Counted from the stretch's first letter, positions 1-8,762 are shown. The stretch is DNA of 64,000 nucleotides from T3SED10-47 sp046483725 (GCA_046483725.1 JAWOCQ010000056.1:1-64000); one strand, 5' to 3'. Numbers and translations are program-made. The notes: generated from the sequence alone by a model not told the origin.

Positions 1-60
1 GCCGCCCTGTCCTTCTCTGTGAGTTCGCGCACCTCGCCCTCGTCATAGACGTATGTGCAA
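1..60 (-). CDS. possible 5' end of a minus-strand gene, cut by window edge
   Basis: Reading leftward, an AGGAGG sequence at about 70-75 is followed by an open frame that reads VCTYVYDEGEVRELTEKDRA up to the window edge. The Cys followed by a Tyr-Val-Tyr and an acidic stretch recalls the start of small CooT-family proteins, but this is weak. No canonical ATG, GTG or TTG start lies in this frame after the Shine-Dalgarno-like site; the codon at the expected place is GTT. It could be a start-codon mutation, a sequence error or chance. Confidence 0.2.
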
Positions 61-193
61 ACGTTGATTCCTCCTAATCAGTCCTTGCACGGCCGCGTTC
101 GCTCCGCCCTCAGGGGCTTGGGCGGGGCCCCCGTTTGGGTTGCCCGTGCTTGTCCCTCTCCGCTACGCTCAACGCAACCAAGGAGGCACGAAA

Positions 194-277
194 GTGACGG
201 AGCCGTTGCATCACAGACAGGAGAAACACCTGTTGTTACTTACTCAAACAGGGGAAGGTGCGCATGGCCACGGATGA
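194..277 (+). CDS. possible 27-codon leader ORF before fabF
   Basis: A GTG at 194 sits seven bases after a good AAGGAGG (180-186) and opens a 27-codon frame that ends at TGA 275-277, inside the start of fabF. The peptide contains a run of four leucines. The overlap would allow translational coupling to the fabF GTG or ATG at 258/264. It could equally be a chance frame. No family is recognised. The remaining bases before position 194 show GC-rich inverted repeats but no gene. Confidence 0.25.
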   Translation: MTEPLHHRQEKHLLLLTQTGEGAHGHG

Positions 278-1610
278 CGAACTAACCGTATCAACGCGAG
301 GTGAGGTGGATACCGCTACTCGCCCTGCCCCTCGAATGGGCGCCCATTGGGTTATCCAGCGACAACGGGTTGTCGTGACCGGCATCGGTGTTGTAACCCC
401 CGTCGGGATAGGAAGGGAGACATTTTGGGAGAGTATGCTCGCCGGGCACAACGGCATTTCACGCGTGACCCTGTTCGATCCGTCCGGCTATCGGTCACAC
501 ATGGCTGGCGAGGTGAAGGACTTCCGACCCGAGGACTGGCTTGACGGCAAGGCCACCCGGCGGATGGACCGGTTCACTCAGTTTTCCCTCGTGGCCGCGG
601 ATCTGGCCATGCAAGATGCTGAGCTGCATGAGAGAAGCTACGACAGCTGCCGGGCGGGTGTGATCATCGGCTCGGGGATTGGCGGCGCGCACACGATCGA
701 AACCGAGCACGCCCAGCTGTCGGCCAAAGGCCCCCGATCCCTTGGCCCGTTTGTCGTCACCAAGGTCCTCATCAACACCGCTGCGTGCATGGTGTCCATC
801 CGGCATCGATTGAAGGGGCCCCTGTCTGCTCCCTCCGTGGCTTGCTCCACGGGAGGTAATGCCATAGGGGACGCATACCGCATCCTCGAGCGAGGTGACG
901 CCGACATCATGCTCGCCGGGGGAGCGGAGGCCAGTGTGTCCCCCATGCCCTTTGCCAGCTTTTGCGGAACCCGATCGATGTCCAGTAGGAACCATGATCC
1001 AGAACACGCCAGCCGCCCTTTCGATAAAGACCGTGATGGATTCGTAATGGGCGAGGGCGCCGGTGTTATCGTCCTGGAGAGTCTAGAACACGCGCTTCAC
1101 CGCGGGGCCTCCATCTACGCCGAGCTCGTCGGCTACGGAAACGCAGCTGACGCGTTTCACATCACAGCCCCAGAGCCGGAGGGCGAGGGCATGACGCGTG
1201 TGATGCACGAAGCCCTACGCGACGCCCAAGCTGCCCCCATGAGCGTCGACTACATAAATGCCCACGGCACATCGACCCTACTCAACGACAAGATCGAAAG
1301 CGCAGCAGTGATGAAGCTCTTTGGAAACCACGCCAAAGAGCTCAAGATTAGCTCCATCAAGTCGATGATCGGGCATCTGCTCGCCGCAGCTGGCGCGGTG
1401 GAGTTCGCCGCCACCGCGTTGAGCATCTCCACCGGCTGGGTACCCCCGACTATCAACTACGAATCCGCTGATCCTGAATGCCCCTTGGACTATGTGACCA
1501 AAGGGGCCGAGTACATCGAGCCGGAGATGGCGATGAGCCAGTCGTTTGGCTTTGGGGGAGGGAACGTGTGCCTGATTGTTAAGCGCTTTGCAGAGGAGAG
1601 AGAGTCTTGA
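258..1610 (+). CDS. fabF: beta-ketoacyl-[acyl-carrier-protein] synthase II
   Basis: This enzyme elongates fatty acids by condensing malonyl-ACP with an acyl-ACP in the cytoplasm. The 450-residue product has the full thiolase fold. VVVTGIGVVTPVG opens the domain near residue 38, the nucleophilic Cys is about residue 196 in VACSTGGNA, and the two catalytic histidines lie in NAHGTST and KSMIGHLLAAAGAVE. The start is uncertain: GTG 258 and ATG 264 both follow GGGGAAGG, and ATG 336 would give a more usual length of about 424. The N-terminal extension of some 30 residues is not conserved in the family. The stop overlaps the next start by one base, so the two form an operon. Confidence 0.93.
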   Translation: MRMATDDELTVSTRGEVDTATRPAPRMGAHWVIQRQRVVVTGIGVVTPVGIGRETFWESMLAGHNGISRVTLFDPSGYRSHMAGEVKDFRPEDWLDGKATRRMDRFTQFSLVAADLAMQDAELHERSYDSCRAGVIIGSGIGGAHTIETEHAQLSAKGPRSLGPFVVTKVLINTAACMVSIRHRLKGPLSAPSVACSTGGNAIGDAYRILERGDADIMLAGGAEASVSPMPFASFCGTRSMSSRNHDPEHASRPFDKDRDGFVMGEGAGVIVLESLEHALHRGASIYAELVGYGNAADAFHITAPEPEGEGMTRVMHEALRDAQAAPMSVDYINAHGTSTLLNDKIESAAVMKLFGNHAKELKISSIKSMIGHLLAAAGAVEFAATALSISTGWVPPTINYESADPECPLDYVTKGAEYIEPEMAMSQSFGFGGGNVCLIVKRFAEERES

Positions 1611-2692
1611 TGAGCATTCCCAAGCTTCGTATCGGGGACCTCACCGCAGACATCCCCATCGTCCAAGGAGGAATGGGGGTTAGAGTCTCTTTGGCGTCTC
1701 TGGCCACGGCGGTGGCCGAGGAAGGCGGCATCGGGACCATCTCCAGCATCGGGCTCGGTGATATAGAACGCGGTGGACAGGACTACGAGCGCGTTTCCCG
1801 GGAGGCGCTGCGCGAGGAGATCCGTAAGGCCCGCTCCATGACCGATGGGGTCCTAGCGGTCAACTTCATGGGCGCCCTGAGTAATGTGGAGGAACTCGTG
1901 TGGACAGCCGTTGAGGAAGGGATAAGGATGGTTGTGTTCGGCGCGGGGCTTCCGATGCGGCTGCCTGAGATGGTACCGGATCTTTCGGTGAACCTTGTCC
2001 CCATAGTCAGTTCACCGCGCGCTGCCGAGCTAATTCTTCGCGCGTGGGCCAAACGCTATAACAGAACGGTCGATGCCTTCATACTCGAAGGTCCGCTTGC
2101 CGGGGGGCACCTCGGATTCTCCCCTGAGGAGCTCCAGCATCCCGAAGACTACGCTCTGGACAAGCTTTTGCCGCAGCTTCGGGAAACGCTGAAGCCCTAC
2201 GAAGAGAGGTACGGCAAGACGATTCCCATCATTGCGGCCGGAGGGATTTTCGATGGGCACGATATAGCCCACATGCTGAACCTAGGCGCCGCGGGAGTCC
2301 AAATGGCCACGCGTTTTGTCTGCACCTGGGAGTGCGACGCCTCCCGCGAGTTCAAGCAAGCCTACCTCGACGCCAAGGAGGAGGACATCGTCATTATCAA
2401 AAGCCCCGTCGGCCTCCCCGGGCGGGCCGTCCGGAACAAGTTTCTCGTGGACCTCGAGAAGGCCGGGAAGCACGGAGTCCAGTGCCCATATCACTGTCTC
2501 ACCGTGTGCAAGGCATCGGAGGCGAAGTTCTGTATTGCCAAAGCGCTGCTGAATGCCTACCGGGGGGATGTGGACCACGGCCTAGTCTTCTGCGGACATA
2601 ATGCGCATCGGATAGAAAGAATCGTCTCGGTCAACGAGCTCATCACTGAGCTAACGGGAGAACTCCGTGCCGCGTTGGAAGGACAGTGCTAA
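1610..2692 (+). CDS. nitronate monooxygenase / FabK-like FMN enzyme
   Basis: This is a TIM-barrel FMN protein of the 2-nitropropane dioxygenase/FabK family. IVQGGMGVRVS at the N-terminus, EGPLAGGHLG near residue 160 and IIAAGGIFDGHDIAHMLNLG near 208 are the FMN and phosphate-binding motifs. The gene starts at ATG 1610, overlapping the fabF stop, and the pairing with fabF favours an enoyl-ACP reductase role over nitronate oxidation. The C-terminus carries a Cys-rich stretch (QCPYHCLTVCKASEAKFC, then VFCG). It could bind a metal or Fe-S cluster, as known for a clostridial-type subset of the family. Substrate cannot be decided from sequence. Confidence 0.8.
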   Translation: MSIPKLRIGDLTADIPIVQGGMGVRVSLASLATAVAEEGGIGTISSIGLGDIERGGQDYERVSREALREEIRKARSMTDGVLAVNFMGALSNVEELVWTAVEEGIRMVVFGAGLPMRLPEMVPDLSVNLVPIVSSPRAAELILRAWAKRYNRTVDAFILEGPLAGGHLGFSPEELQHPEDYALDKLLPQLRETLKPYEERYGKTIPIIAAGGIFDGHDIAHMLNLGAAGVQMATRFVCTWECDASREFKQAYLDAKEEDIVIIKSPVGLPGRAVRNKFLVDLEKAGKHGVQCPYHCLTVCKASEAKFCIAKALLNAYRGDVDHGLVFCGHNAHRIERIVSVNELITELTGELRAALEGQC

Positions 2693-2719
2693 TCCTCCTC
2701 ACGGCCCGCAAGCACAGGC

Positions 2720-2749
2720 TACAGAGTTATGGAAAACACCCACTATAAT
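2720..2749 (+). promoter_or_regulatory. putative sigma-70 promoter of the cyclase gene
   Basis: A perfect TATAAT (2744-2749) lies 18 bases after TACAGA (2720-2725, a poor -35) and just before AGCGGAGGAG, which serves the ATG at 2770. The position gives a leader of about 13 bases. The -10 is strong and the -35 weak, so confidence is moderate. Confidence 0.45.
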
Positions 2750-2769
2750 CAGCGGAGGAGCAACCGAGG

Positions 2770-5058
2770 ATGGCTCAAGCGGAACGTAGGCTAGCGGCTG
2801 TAATGGTTACCGACATCGTGGGCTACACCACGATGGCGCAGAAGGACGAGAACCTCGCCCTGGAGCTACTGGAGGAGCACCGCTCCCTCCTCCGCACGCA
2901 GTTTGCCCGCCACCGGGGGCGGGAAATCAAGTCGATGGGCGACGGATTCCTGGTCGAATTCTCCAGCGCAGTGGACGCAGTGCAGTGTGCCATTGACATT
3001 CAGCAAGCGCTGCACTCTCGCAATGCGGGACTGTCCGAGGAGGGGCGTGTACTCGTGCGCATTGGGGTGCACGTTGGGGATGTGATCGACCGCGAAGGCG
3101 ATCTCCTTGGTGACGGGATGAACGTAGCGTCGCGCATTGAGCCCCTGGCCCGCCCGGGAGGAGTTTGTGTGTCCGAACAGGTGCATAGCTATGTGTGGAA
3201 CAAGATACGCTTTCCGTTTGTGAGCATTGGAGAGCAGGAACTGAAGCACGTGAGCACCCCAGTGGAGGTGTACCGCGTGGTGTTCCCCTGGGAGGAGCAA
3301 CCTGAGGTTCCAGCGGAGCGCACGCGCCTTGCAGTGTTGCCCCTGGTGAACATCAGCCCCAGCTTGGAGGACGCCTACTTCGCGGAGGGCATGACCGGAG
3401 AGCTTATTTACACCTTGTCTCAGCTTCCGTCGCTGCGGGTCATCGCGCAGACCTCAGTGATGAAGTACAAGGACAACCGGAAAGGCGTTGCCGAGATCGG
3501 CCGGGAGCTGAATGTGGGAACGGTGATTGAGGGTAGTGTTCGCAAGGCCAGCCATCGGGTGCGCATAATGCTTCAGCTAATCGATGCCCGAACGGAGGAA
3601 CACCTGTGGTCGGAGGCCTTCGACCGTAATCTGGAGGACGTGTTCGCCCTGCAGTCGGAGATTGCCCAACAGGTGGCAGAGGTTCTGCAGGTAGAGCTTC
3701 TCGGGCGGGACCGGTCGCGCGCATGCCCGCATACCACTCCGGACGTGGAAGCGTACATGCTCTACCTGCAGGGACGTCATTTCTGGAACAGGCGCTCGGA
3801 GGACGGTGTACGACGGGCCATTGAGCTATTCGAGCAAGCGATTCAGATCGACGGATGCTATGCAGCTGCTTACGCCGGACTTGCCGACACATACGCGGTG
3901 TTGGTTAACTGGGGCTACGCGGCCAAGGGAGATGCTCTCAAGGAAGCCCGCCGAGCAGCGGAGAAGGCCATAGCGCTCGATCCCAATCTTGCCGAGGCCC
4001 ACGCGTCGCTCGGGCTGGTGATTCTGGAGGAGGACGATGATCCATCTCGAGCCGAGGAGGAGTTCCACAAGGCGATAGAGCTTAATCCCAGCTATGCGCC
4101 TGCTCACCACTGGCTGGCGAACGTGTTGTTCAGCACAGGGCGCACGGAGGAAGCACTGCAAGAGATGCTGAAGGCCCTCCGGCTCGACCCTCTGTCCCCC
4201 ACGATCGCCACCGTGGCGGGGGATTTCCTGTACCACGTTGGTAGATACGATGAGGCCATCGCTCAGTGGCGCAGGGCACTGGAGCTCGCGCCGGGCTTTG
4301 CCCGCGCTCGGATATCCTTGGCCCACGCTCACGAGGCAGTCGGAGACTGGGAGTCGGCCGAAGGGCAGTACAAACAGGCGATCGCCACTGATCCTGACAG
4401 CCCCCGACCGCGGGCCGAATACGGCGAGCATCTGCTTCGGGTGGGCCGCAGCGGAGCGGCACTGGAGGAGCTGCGCAACGCAGCCGAATACACCAGTGCC
4501 CCGTTTCCCAGTCATCATTTCGGGTTGGCCTTGGTATTCGCGGGGTCTGAGGACGAGGCACGCTCTTTGTTGGACAAGGCCACAGCCCAGGATGACGACT
4601 GGCCCGGTCTGCGCCTGGCGGTGCTGCTGGCCGACGCGCTAGCGGGCAATCATGACCGCGCGCTCCAGTACCTGGATGAGCTCAAAGTCAGGTATGGTCA
4701 ACAGCAGCCACGACTAGGCCATGAGATCGAGGGGTTCCGCGGCCTCGTGGAGGCGATTGCCGGGCAGTATGAAAAGGCGCGTGCCACGTTGAAATCGCTG
4801 GAACAGGTCAGCGATGACGTTGTGCCCAAGACCCTCGTGGGCCTGATGCACCTATGGCTCGGTGAAAGTGAGTCTGGTTTCTCCAAGCTGTCTGAGGCAG
4901 TAAGGCAGCGGGAATCCCTGGTTCGAATGATCAAAGCGCTGCCGCTTCCATCGAAAACCAGAGGAGAGGAGGCATATATGGAGCTCCTCCAGTCGCTGAA
5001 CCTGCCGGTTGAGGATACCTCACGGGCCTACTCTAGTCAGGGCCGCGAGGGCGATTGA
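2770..5058 (+). CDS. class III adenylate/guanylate cyclase with TPR repeats
   Basis: The 762-residue protein starts with a class III nucleotidyl cyclase domain (about 5-180). VTDIVGYTTMAQ supplies the first metal Asp, KSMGDGFLVEF the second, and GDGMNVASRIE the Asn and Arg of the transition state, so it looks active. Residues about 185-310 form a TolB/FlgO-like domain often joined to such cyclases (RLAVLPLVNISP, YFAEGMTGELIY, GSVRKASHRVRIMLQL). The rest, from about 330, is a run of TPR units with the usual A-x-x-x-L-G-x-x pattern, presumably a protein-binding platform. No membrane segment is seen. The likely product is cAMP, but ATP and GTP use cannot be told apart by eye. A Crp-family regulator lies at 55.9 kb. 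Confidence 0.88.
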   Translation: MAQAERRLAAVMVTDIVGYTTMAQKDENLALELLEEHRSLLRTQFARHRGREIKSMGDGFLVEFSSAVDAVQCAIDIQQALHSRNAGLSEEGRVLVRIGVHVGDVIDREGDLLGDGMNVASRIEPLARPGGVCVSEQVHSYVWNKIRFPFVSIGEQELKHVSTPVEVYRVVFPWEEQPEVPAERTRLAVLPLVNISPSLEDAYFAEGMTGELIYTLSQLPSLRVIAQTSVMKYKDNRKGVAEIGRELNVGTVIEGSVRKASHRVRIMLQLIDARTEEHLWSEAFDRNLEDVFALQSEIAQQVAEVLQVELLGRDRSRACPHTTPDVEAYMLYLQGRHFWNRRSEDGVRRAIELFEQAIQIDGCYAAAYAGLADTYAVLVNWGYAAKGDALKEARRAAEKAIALDPNLAEAHASLGLVILEEDDDPSRAEEEFHKAIELNPSYAPAHHWLANVLFSTGRTEEALQEMLKALRLDPLSPTIATVAGDFLYHVGRYDEAIAQWRRALELAPGFARARISLAHAHEAVGDWESAEGQYKQAIATDPDSPRPRAEYGEHLLRVGRSGAALEELRNAAEYTSAPFPSHHFGLALVFAGSEDEARSLLDKATAQDDDWPGLRLAVLLADALAGNHDRALQYLDELKVRYGQQQPRLGHEIEGFRGLVEAIAGQYEKARATLKSLEQVSDDVVPKTLVGLMHLWLGESESGFSKLSEAVRQRESLVRMIKALPLPSKTRGEEAYMELLQSLNLPVEDTSRAYSSQGREGD

Positions 5059-5076
5059 CCGGTGGGAGAAGGCCTC

Positions 5077-5865
5077 TTAGCGCTGGCATTCGGGGCAGAA
5101 CCAACTGCGACGGCCTCCCATCCGCAGTGCCCGCAGCTGCCGACCACAGCGTGGACAATTACCTCCCTGCGCTCGGCAACGTATGAGGAACCTCTCAGGC
5201 ATGCGTGCGGGCTCGGCGTCCGCCTCGATCGCCATGTGCAGCACCTCGCGCAACGCTTTGTACAGCCGCGCGAGCTCTTCGTCTGTCAATTCTCCCGCTT
5301 TCCTCTTGGGAGAGAGTTCTGCCTGGAACAGAATTTCGTCGGAGTAGATGTTGCCGATGCCGGCGAGTGTGGATTGGTCCATCAGTACGGACTTCAGCGT
5401 TGCCTGCCGCGCTGAAACTCGCTGACAGAAGGCATCATAGACCAGCCCCGGATCCATCGCGTCTGGACCGAGCTCCCTCGAGCGCACGAATGCCTCCAAA
5501 TCTTCGATCCAAAGGAGCTTTCCCAGCTGGCGCTGTGAGGTATAGACCAAGAGGTGTCCGTTTTCGAACTGGAACAGACAACGGGTGTGCTCCGGGAGAG
5601 GGTCGCTTTGCTCCAGGTACACTAGCTCCCCGGTCATCCCGAAGTGCATAGCCAAAAGGTCTCCGCTTATCAGGCCGGCAAACAGGTACTTGCCGTGCCT
5701 GAGTGCAGACGAAAACCTCTGGCCCGTGAGGCGTCTTTGAAACTCCTCTTCAGCGAGGCCCTCGACCACCTTGCCAGTGTGTATCTCCACACTGGCGATG
5801 CGACGGCTCAAGGCAGTGGAAGCCAACACATTGCGGTATACCTCGACATCTGGGAGCTCTGGCAT
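5077..5865 (-). CDS. mutM: formamidopyrimidine-DNA glycosylase (Fpg/MutM)
   Basis: This base-excision repair enzyme removes 8-oxoguanine and nicks the abasic site. The start at 5865 gives MPELPDVEVYRN, whose Pro2 (after Met removal) is the catalytic amine and Glu3 the acid. HGKYLF holds the conserved Lys near residue 57 and AGIGNIYSDEILF is the helix-two-turn-helix. The C-terminal zinc finger is complete (CRAQGGNCPRCG then WFCPECQ). The upstream in-frame codons 5866-5895 are not part of the family and were excluded. The gene converges with the cyclase gene, leaving 18 bp between stops. Confidence 0.95.
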   Translation of the reverse strand: MPELPDVEVYRNVLASTALSRRIASVEIHTGKVVEGLAEEEFQRRLTGQRFSSALRHGKYLFAGLISGDLLAMHFGMTGELVYLEQSDPLPEHTRCLFQFENGHLLVYTSQRQLGKLLWIEDLEAFVRSRELGPDAMDPGLVYDAFCQRVSARQATLKSVLMDQSTLAGIGNIYSDEILFQAELSPKRKAGELTDEELARLYKALREVLHMAIEADAEPARMPERFLIRCRAQGGNCPRCGRQLRALRMGGRRSWFCPECQR

Positions 5866-6198
5866 CACCCCAAACTTTGGAAGCCACCCAGCCATTGCGC
5901 AACCCTAGCGGCTCTGCCCTGACACTGTGGGCGGTTGACAGAACGCTGAAGCCGACCCATATTCACAATTGACGATCATACTGTTCGCAACCACCGGGGG
6001 TTGCTTGTTCATAGGCGGCATCTTCGCTCGCCTGGGAGCACTGGTTCTGTGAAGGGGGCTGTCCCCATGCTTTCCTTGCGAAGCAGTGTTACACAGGTTA
6101 AGATACCGTCGTGCTTACGCTGCAATGGTTCGCATCCTAGTGTTGCGCTAGTCCATACGGCATATTCCAAGAAAGCACCAGCGGGCTGAGAGTGCGAC
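5866..6198. other. intergenic stretch between mutM and the helicase gene
   Basis: No gene is visible in these 333 bases. They hold a candidate promoter (5935-5963, listed separately), a GGGGGCTGTCCCC near-palindrome at about 6055-6067, and a GTTACAC half-site near 6091. The distance from the promoter to the helicase start would give a leader of about 260 bases, which is common for cold-induced RNA helicase genes but proves nothing. Confidence 0.4.
5935..5963 (+). promoter_or_regulatory. putative promoter of the DEAD-box helicase gene
   Basis: A perfect TTGACA (5935-5940) is separated by 17 bases from CATATT (5958-5963), which matches the -10 consensus at four of six positions. It points at the helicase gene some 260 bases downstream. 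Confidence 0.4.
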
Positions 6199-6216
6199 TT
6201 GGCTCGAACGAGCCAA
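6199..6216. repeat. perfect palindrome touching the helicase ribosome binding site
   Basis: TTGGCTCG (6199-6206) and CGAGCCAA (6209-6216) are exact inverted repeats around AA. The last two bases of the right arm are also the first two of AAGGAGG (6215-6221), the Shine-Dalgarno site for GTG 6229. The site could be a protein operator in DNA or an RNA hairpin that hinders ribosome access. Confidence 0.5.
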
Positions 6217-6228
6217 GGAGGCTTTTCA

Positions 6229-7458
6229 GTGAGTTTTGAAGCATTTGGACTTGACCAGCAAATCATGGCCGGCGTCAACGATGCCGGCTTTCGGCAGGCT
6301 ACTCCCATCCAGCGTGAAGCTATTCCACTGCTGCTTAATGGTCGCGATATCATCGGAACAGCACAAACAGGCACCGGTAAGACAGCAGCGTTTGCGCTGC
6401 CCATCCTCCAGCGCCTGAGAAAGCAACCGTCGCGCCAAGTAAGGGCTTTGATCCTCGAGCCCACACGCGAGCTAGCCGAACAGGTGCACGAGGCGATCAA
6501 ATCCTTAGGCACCCATACCAAGGCGCGTAGCGTCTCCGTGTATGGTGGCGTCAGCAAGGGACCGCAGTTGCAGGGCCTTCGACGCGGTGCAGAGATCGTG
6601 GTGGCGTGCCCGGGGCGATTGCTCGATCACATGCAGGCCGGCGCGGTGGACCTGTCGAACGTAGAGGTGGTAGTGCTCGATGAGGCTGACCGCATGTGCG
6701 ACATGGGGTTCCTGCCAGATATTCGGCGGATCCTACAAAAGGTGCCCACCAACCGTCAGACGCTCTTCTTCTCGGCGACCATGCCGCCGGAGATCCGGAG
6801 CCTTGCCAACACAATTCTCAAAGCCCCGGTGAAGGTGCAGGTGGATCGAATCGCTCCGGCGGAGACGGTGGAGCATGCACTATACCCTGTACCGGAGACG
6901 CACAAATCGGGGCTGCTTACAGCCATGTTGGAGGAGTTGGTCATAGAGCGCGCCCTTGTCTTCACGCGCACCAAGCATCGTGCGCAGAGACTGGGAACGC
7001 TCCTGCAGCGCAAGGGGCACCGAGCGGCCGTGCTCCAAGGCAACATGTCCCAGCCCCAACGACAGGCGGCAATGCGAGGATTCCGCGAGGGGCGGCATAA
7101 GGTGCTCGTAGCGACCGACATAGCGGCCCGCGGCCTCGACGTGCTCGAAATATCCCATGTGATCAACTACGACATTCCCGACACTGTAGATGCCTACACG
7201 CACCGAATCGGCCGCACTGGCCGCGTTGGCCAAAAGGGCGAGGCGTTTACTCTAGCAACGACCTGGAAAGATGGATCGCTGATCCGTCAAATTGAAAGGG
7301 TTTTGGGAACGCCCATCGAGCGCAGGCGGCTACCCGGTTTCGACTATGGTGAGTTCGCCCCAGAGCGGCAGTATACCCATGCCGGAAAGGCGCGTGGCAG
7401 CAGCTACCTCCACCGAGGGAGGTCAAGCAGAAAGCGATCGGGCAGCGCCCGACGTTGA
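6229..7458 (+). CDS. DEAD-box ATP-dependent RNA helicase
   Basis: The protein unwinds short RNA duplexes, probably in ribosome assembly or RNA decay. All family motifs are present in order: the Q motif region FGLDQQIMAGV...TPIQ, AQTGTGKT (Walker A), PTRELAEQ, DEAD, SAT, ATDIAARGLD and HRIGRTGR. The tail is basic and Ser/Arg-rich (about the last 25 residues), as in RNA-binding tails of RhlE-like helicases. GTG 6229 is chosen because AAGGAGG lies seven bases upstream; TTG 6199 falls inside the palindrome. The 409-residue length suits the RhlE/CsdA minimal type. Confidence 0.93.
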   Translation: MSFEAFGLDQQIMAGVNDAGFRQATPIQREAIPLLLNGRDIIGTAQTGTGKTAAFALPILQRLRKQPSRQVRALILEPTRELAEQVHEAIKSLGTHTKARSVSVYGGVSKGPQLQGLRRGAEIVVACPGRLLDHMQAGAVDLSNVEVVVLDEADRMCDMGFLPDIRRILQKVPTNRQTLFFSATMPPEIRSLANTILKAPVKVQVDRIAPAETVEHALYPVPETHKSGLLTAMLEELVIERALVFTRTKHRAQRLGTLLQRKGHRAAVLQGNMSQPQRQAAMRGFREGRHKVLVATDIAARGLDVLEISHVINYDIPDTVDAYTHRIGRTGRVGQKGEAFTLATTWKDGSLIRQIERVLGTPIERRRLPGFDYGEFAPERQYTHAGKARGSSYLHRGRSSRKRSGSARR

Positions 7459-7644
7459 CCACCCAGCATCCCTACGAGTGCTTGTGTCTCGTAGTTGTCA
7501 CAAGCCAAGCGCGGGCTTGCCCGAGCTCAGCTGGAATGAGTTAACGCCCTCGAAGAAAGGCTTAACGCAGGCAGCCATTCCTGTTGCAGGAACCTCTACC
7601 CCCACCTAGCCAACAGGTCCGGGCTGCAGGCCAAGGAGCCTTTC

Positions 7645-8655
7645 CTACGAGTTTCCTCCGTCCTCGCGGACCTCGACGCGTACGACCATTCTCGGCGATC
7701 GCGCGGCGTCAAACCGAGGCCCCTCGGGGCCCACCTTGACCAGCCGCAGCGGGCCGGGGTCGTGGTCGATGTACGCACCGTCTTCTCTGAATGCCAAGAT
7801 CCACTCCCCCTCATCGTCAGTGAGTTCTCCTAGTGAGTAGGTAACTCGGTAGCCGTCCTCCGCCACGACATCAACCTGTGTGCCCTCCGGCCACTCTCCC
7901 AACAAGCTTTGCAGCGGGAAACCCTCGTAGCGGGCAGTCTGTTCACGTCCGGTGGCTGTCTCGTAGGTGCCCATCCCCGAGACAGAAGGGAACGTGGCCA
8001 CAAGCTTACGCAGAGAAAGAATTGTTTCCTCCTTGGCTACAACGGAAAGCTCGTAGTCTGGGGCAGGCATGAGCTCAGGGTGTTCAGGAAGCGAATCGAC
8101 CTGGTAATCCCAGTCAGTGGTCAGCCAGCTAACACCGCGCACCCGCAATCCCGAGGCCGACGGCTTGTCCTCAAACATGTGCGACAAAGGACCGAGGGCG
8201 TCCTCCATCCGCTCGTTAGAAACGTCGCCGTCCTCGGGCAAGAAGATGAGCACAGGAAGCGGTGGCCAGTCGGGATCGGCATTTCCGTCGATCGACCATG
8301 CAAGAATCGGCATCCCCAGAACAGAGTTCCCCAGCGCCACGTCCCGAGGGAACTCCTTGGCGTAACCATCGCCAGCGATTACGTGTAGGCTGTCGTCCTC
8401 GTGCATGCCGCCCAGCTCTTGCAAGATTGCGGGAATGGGCACACCCGAATAAGTATGTCGCTCGTTCCAGTTAGGCTCATCCTCGACGAATACCGGACCC
8501 TGATAGCGGGCCGAGCCTTCAACCACCGGCCACAGGTCGTACGCGGGATCAACCACAATCGATAGGCCATCTACGCCTACCCATACAGGGCCGCCCAAGC
8601 CAACAACCGTGACAGCGAGCAACATCATCAGGATAGATGCAACACTCTTTCTCAT
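7645..8655 (-). CDS. secreted protein, possible tandem SUOX-type fold
   Basis: The product begins with a clear signal peptide (MRKSVASILMMLLAVTVVG). ATG 8655 follows GGAGGG, so the 27 in-frame codons upstream were excluded. The mature part seems to contain two related domains. Each has a short Y-x-G-x-P-hydrophobic motif followed by an acidic-Gly-Tyr segment (YSGVPIPAILQEL...VIAGDGYAKEF; YEGFPLQSLL...VVAEDGYRVTY). That layout recalls the molybdopterin-binding SUOX/YedY fold, but no conserved molybdenum-ligand Cys is seen, so a catalytic role is doubtful. A ligand-binding or structural role in the envelope is an alternative. It stands alone between convergent and divergent neighbours. Confidence 0.55.
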   Translation of the reverse strand: MRKSVASILMMLLAVTVVGLGGPVWVGVDGLSIVVDPAYDLWPVVEGSARYQGPVFVEDEPNWNERHTYSGVPIPAILQELGGMHEDDSLHVIAGDGYAKEFPRDVALGNSVLGMPILAWSIDGNADPDWPPLPVLIFLPEDGDVSNERMEDALGPLSHMFEDKPSASGLRVRGVSWLTTDWDYQVDSLPEHPELMPAPDYELSVVAKEETILSLRKLVATFPSVSGMGTYETATGREQTARYEGFPLQSLLGEWPEGTQVDVVAEDGYRVTYSLGELTDDEGEWILAFREDGAYIDHDPGPLRLVKVGPEGPRFDAARSPRMVVRVEVREDGGNS

Positions 8656-8734
8656 TAGCCCTCCAGTGTTCACGTAGAGTACCCGCAAATCGGGTCGCAG
8701 TCGGTCACCGGCCGAGGTCGTGAACATCTGCCTC

Positions 8735-8762
8735 ATGCTAACCGTCTGTTGCCATATGTCAA
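8735..8762 (-). promoter_or_regulatory. putative promoter of the secreted SUOX-like gene
   Basis: On the minus strand TTGACA (complement of 8757-8762) is followed after 16 bases by TAGCAT (complement of 8735-8740). It lies about 80 bases before the ATG at 8655. Confidence 0.45.
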
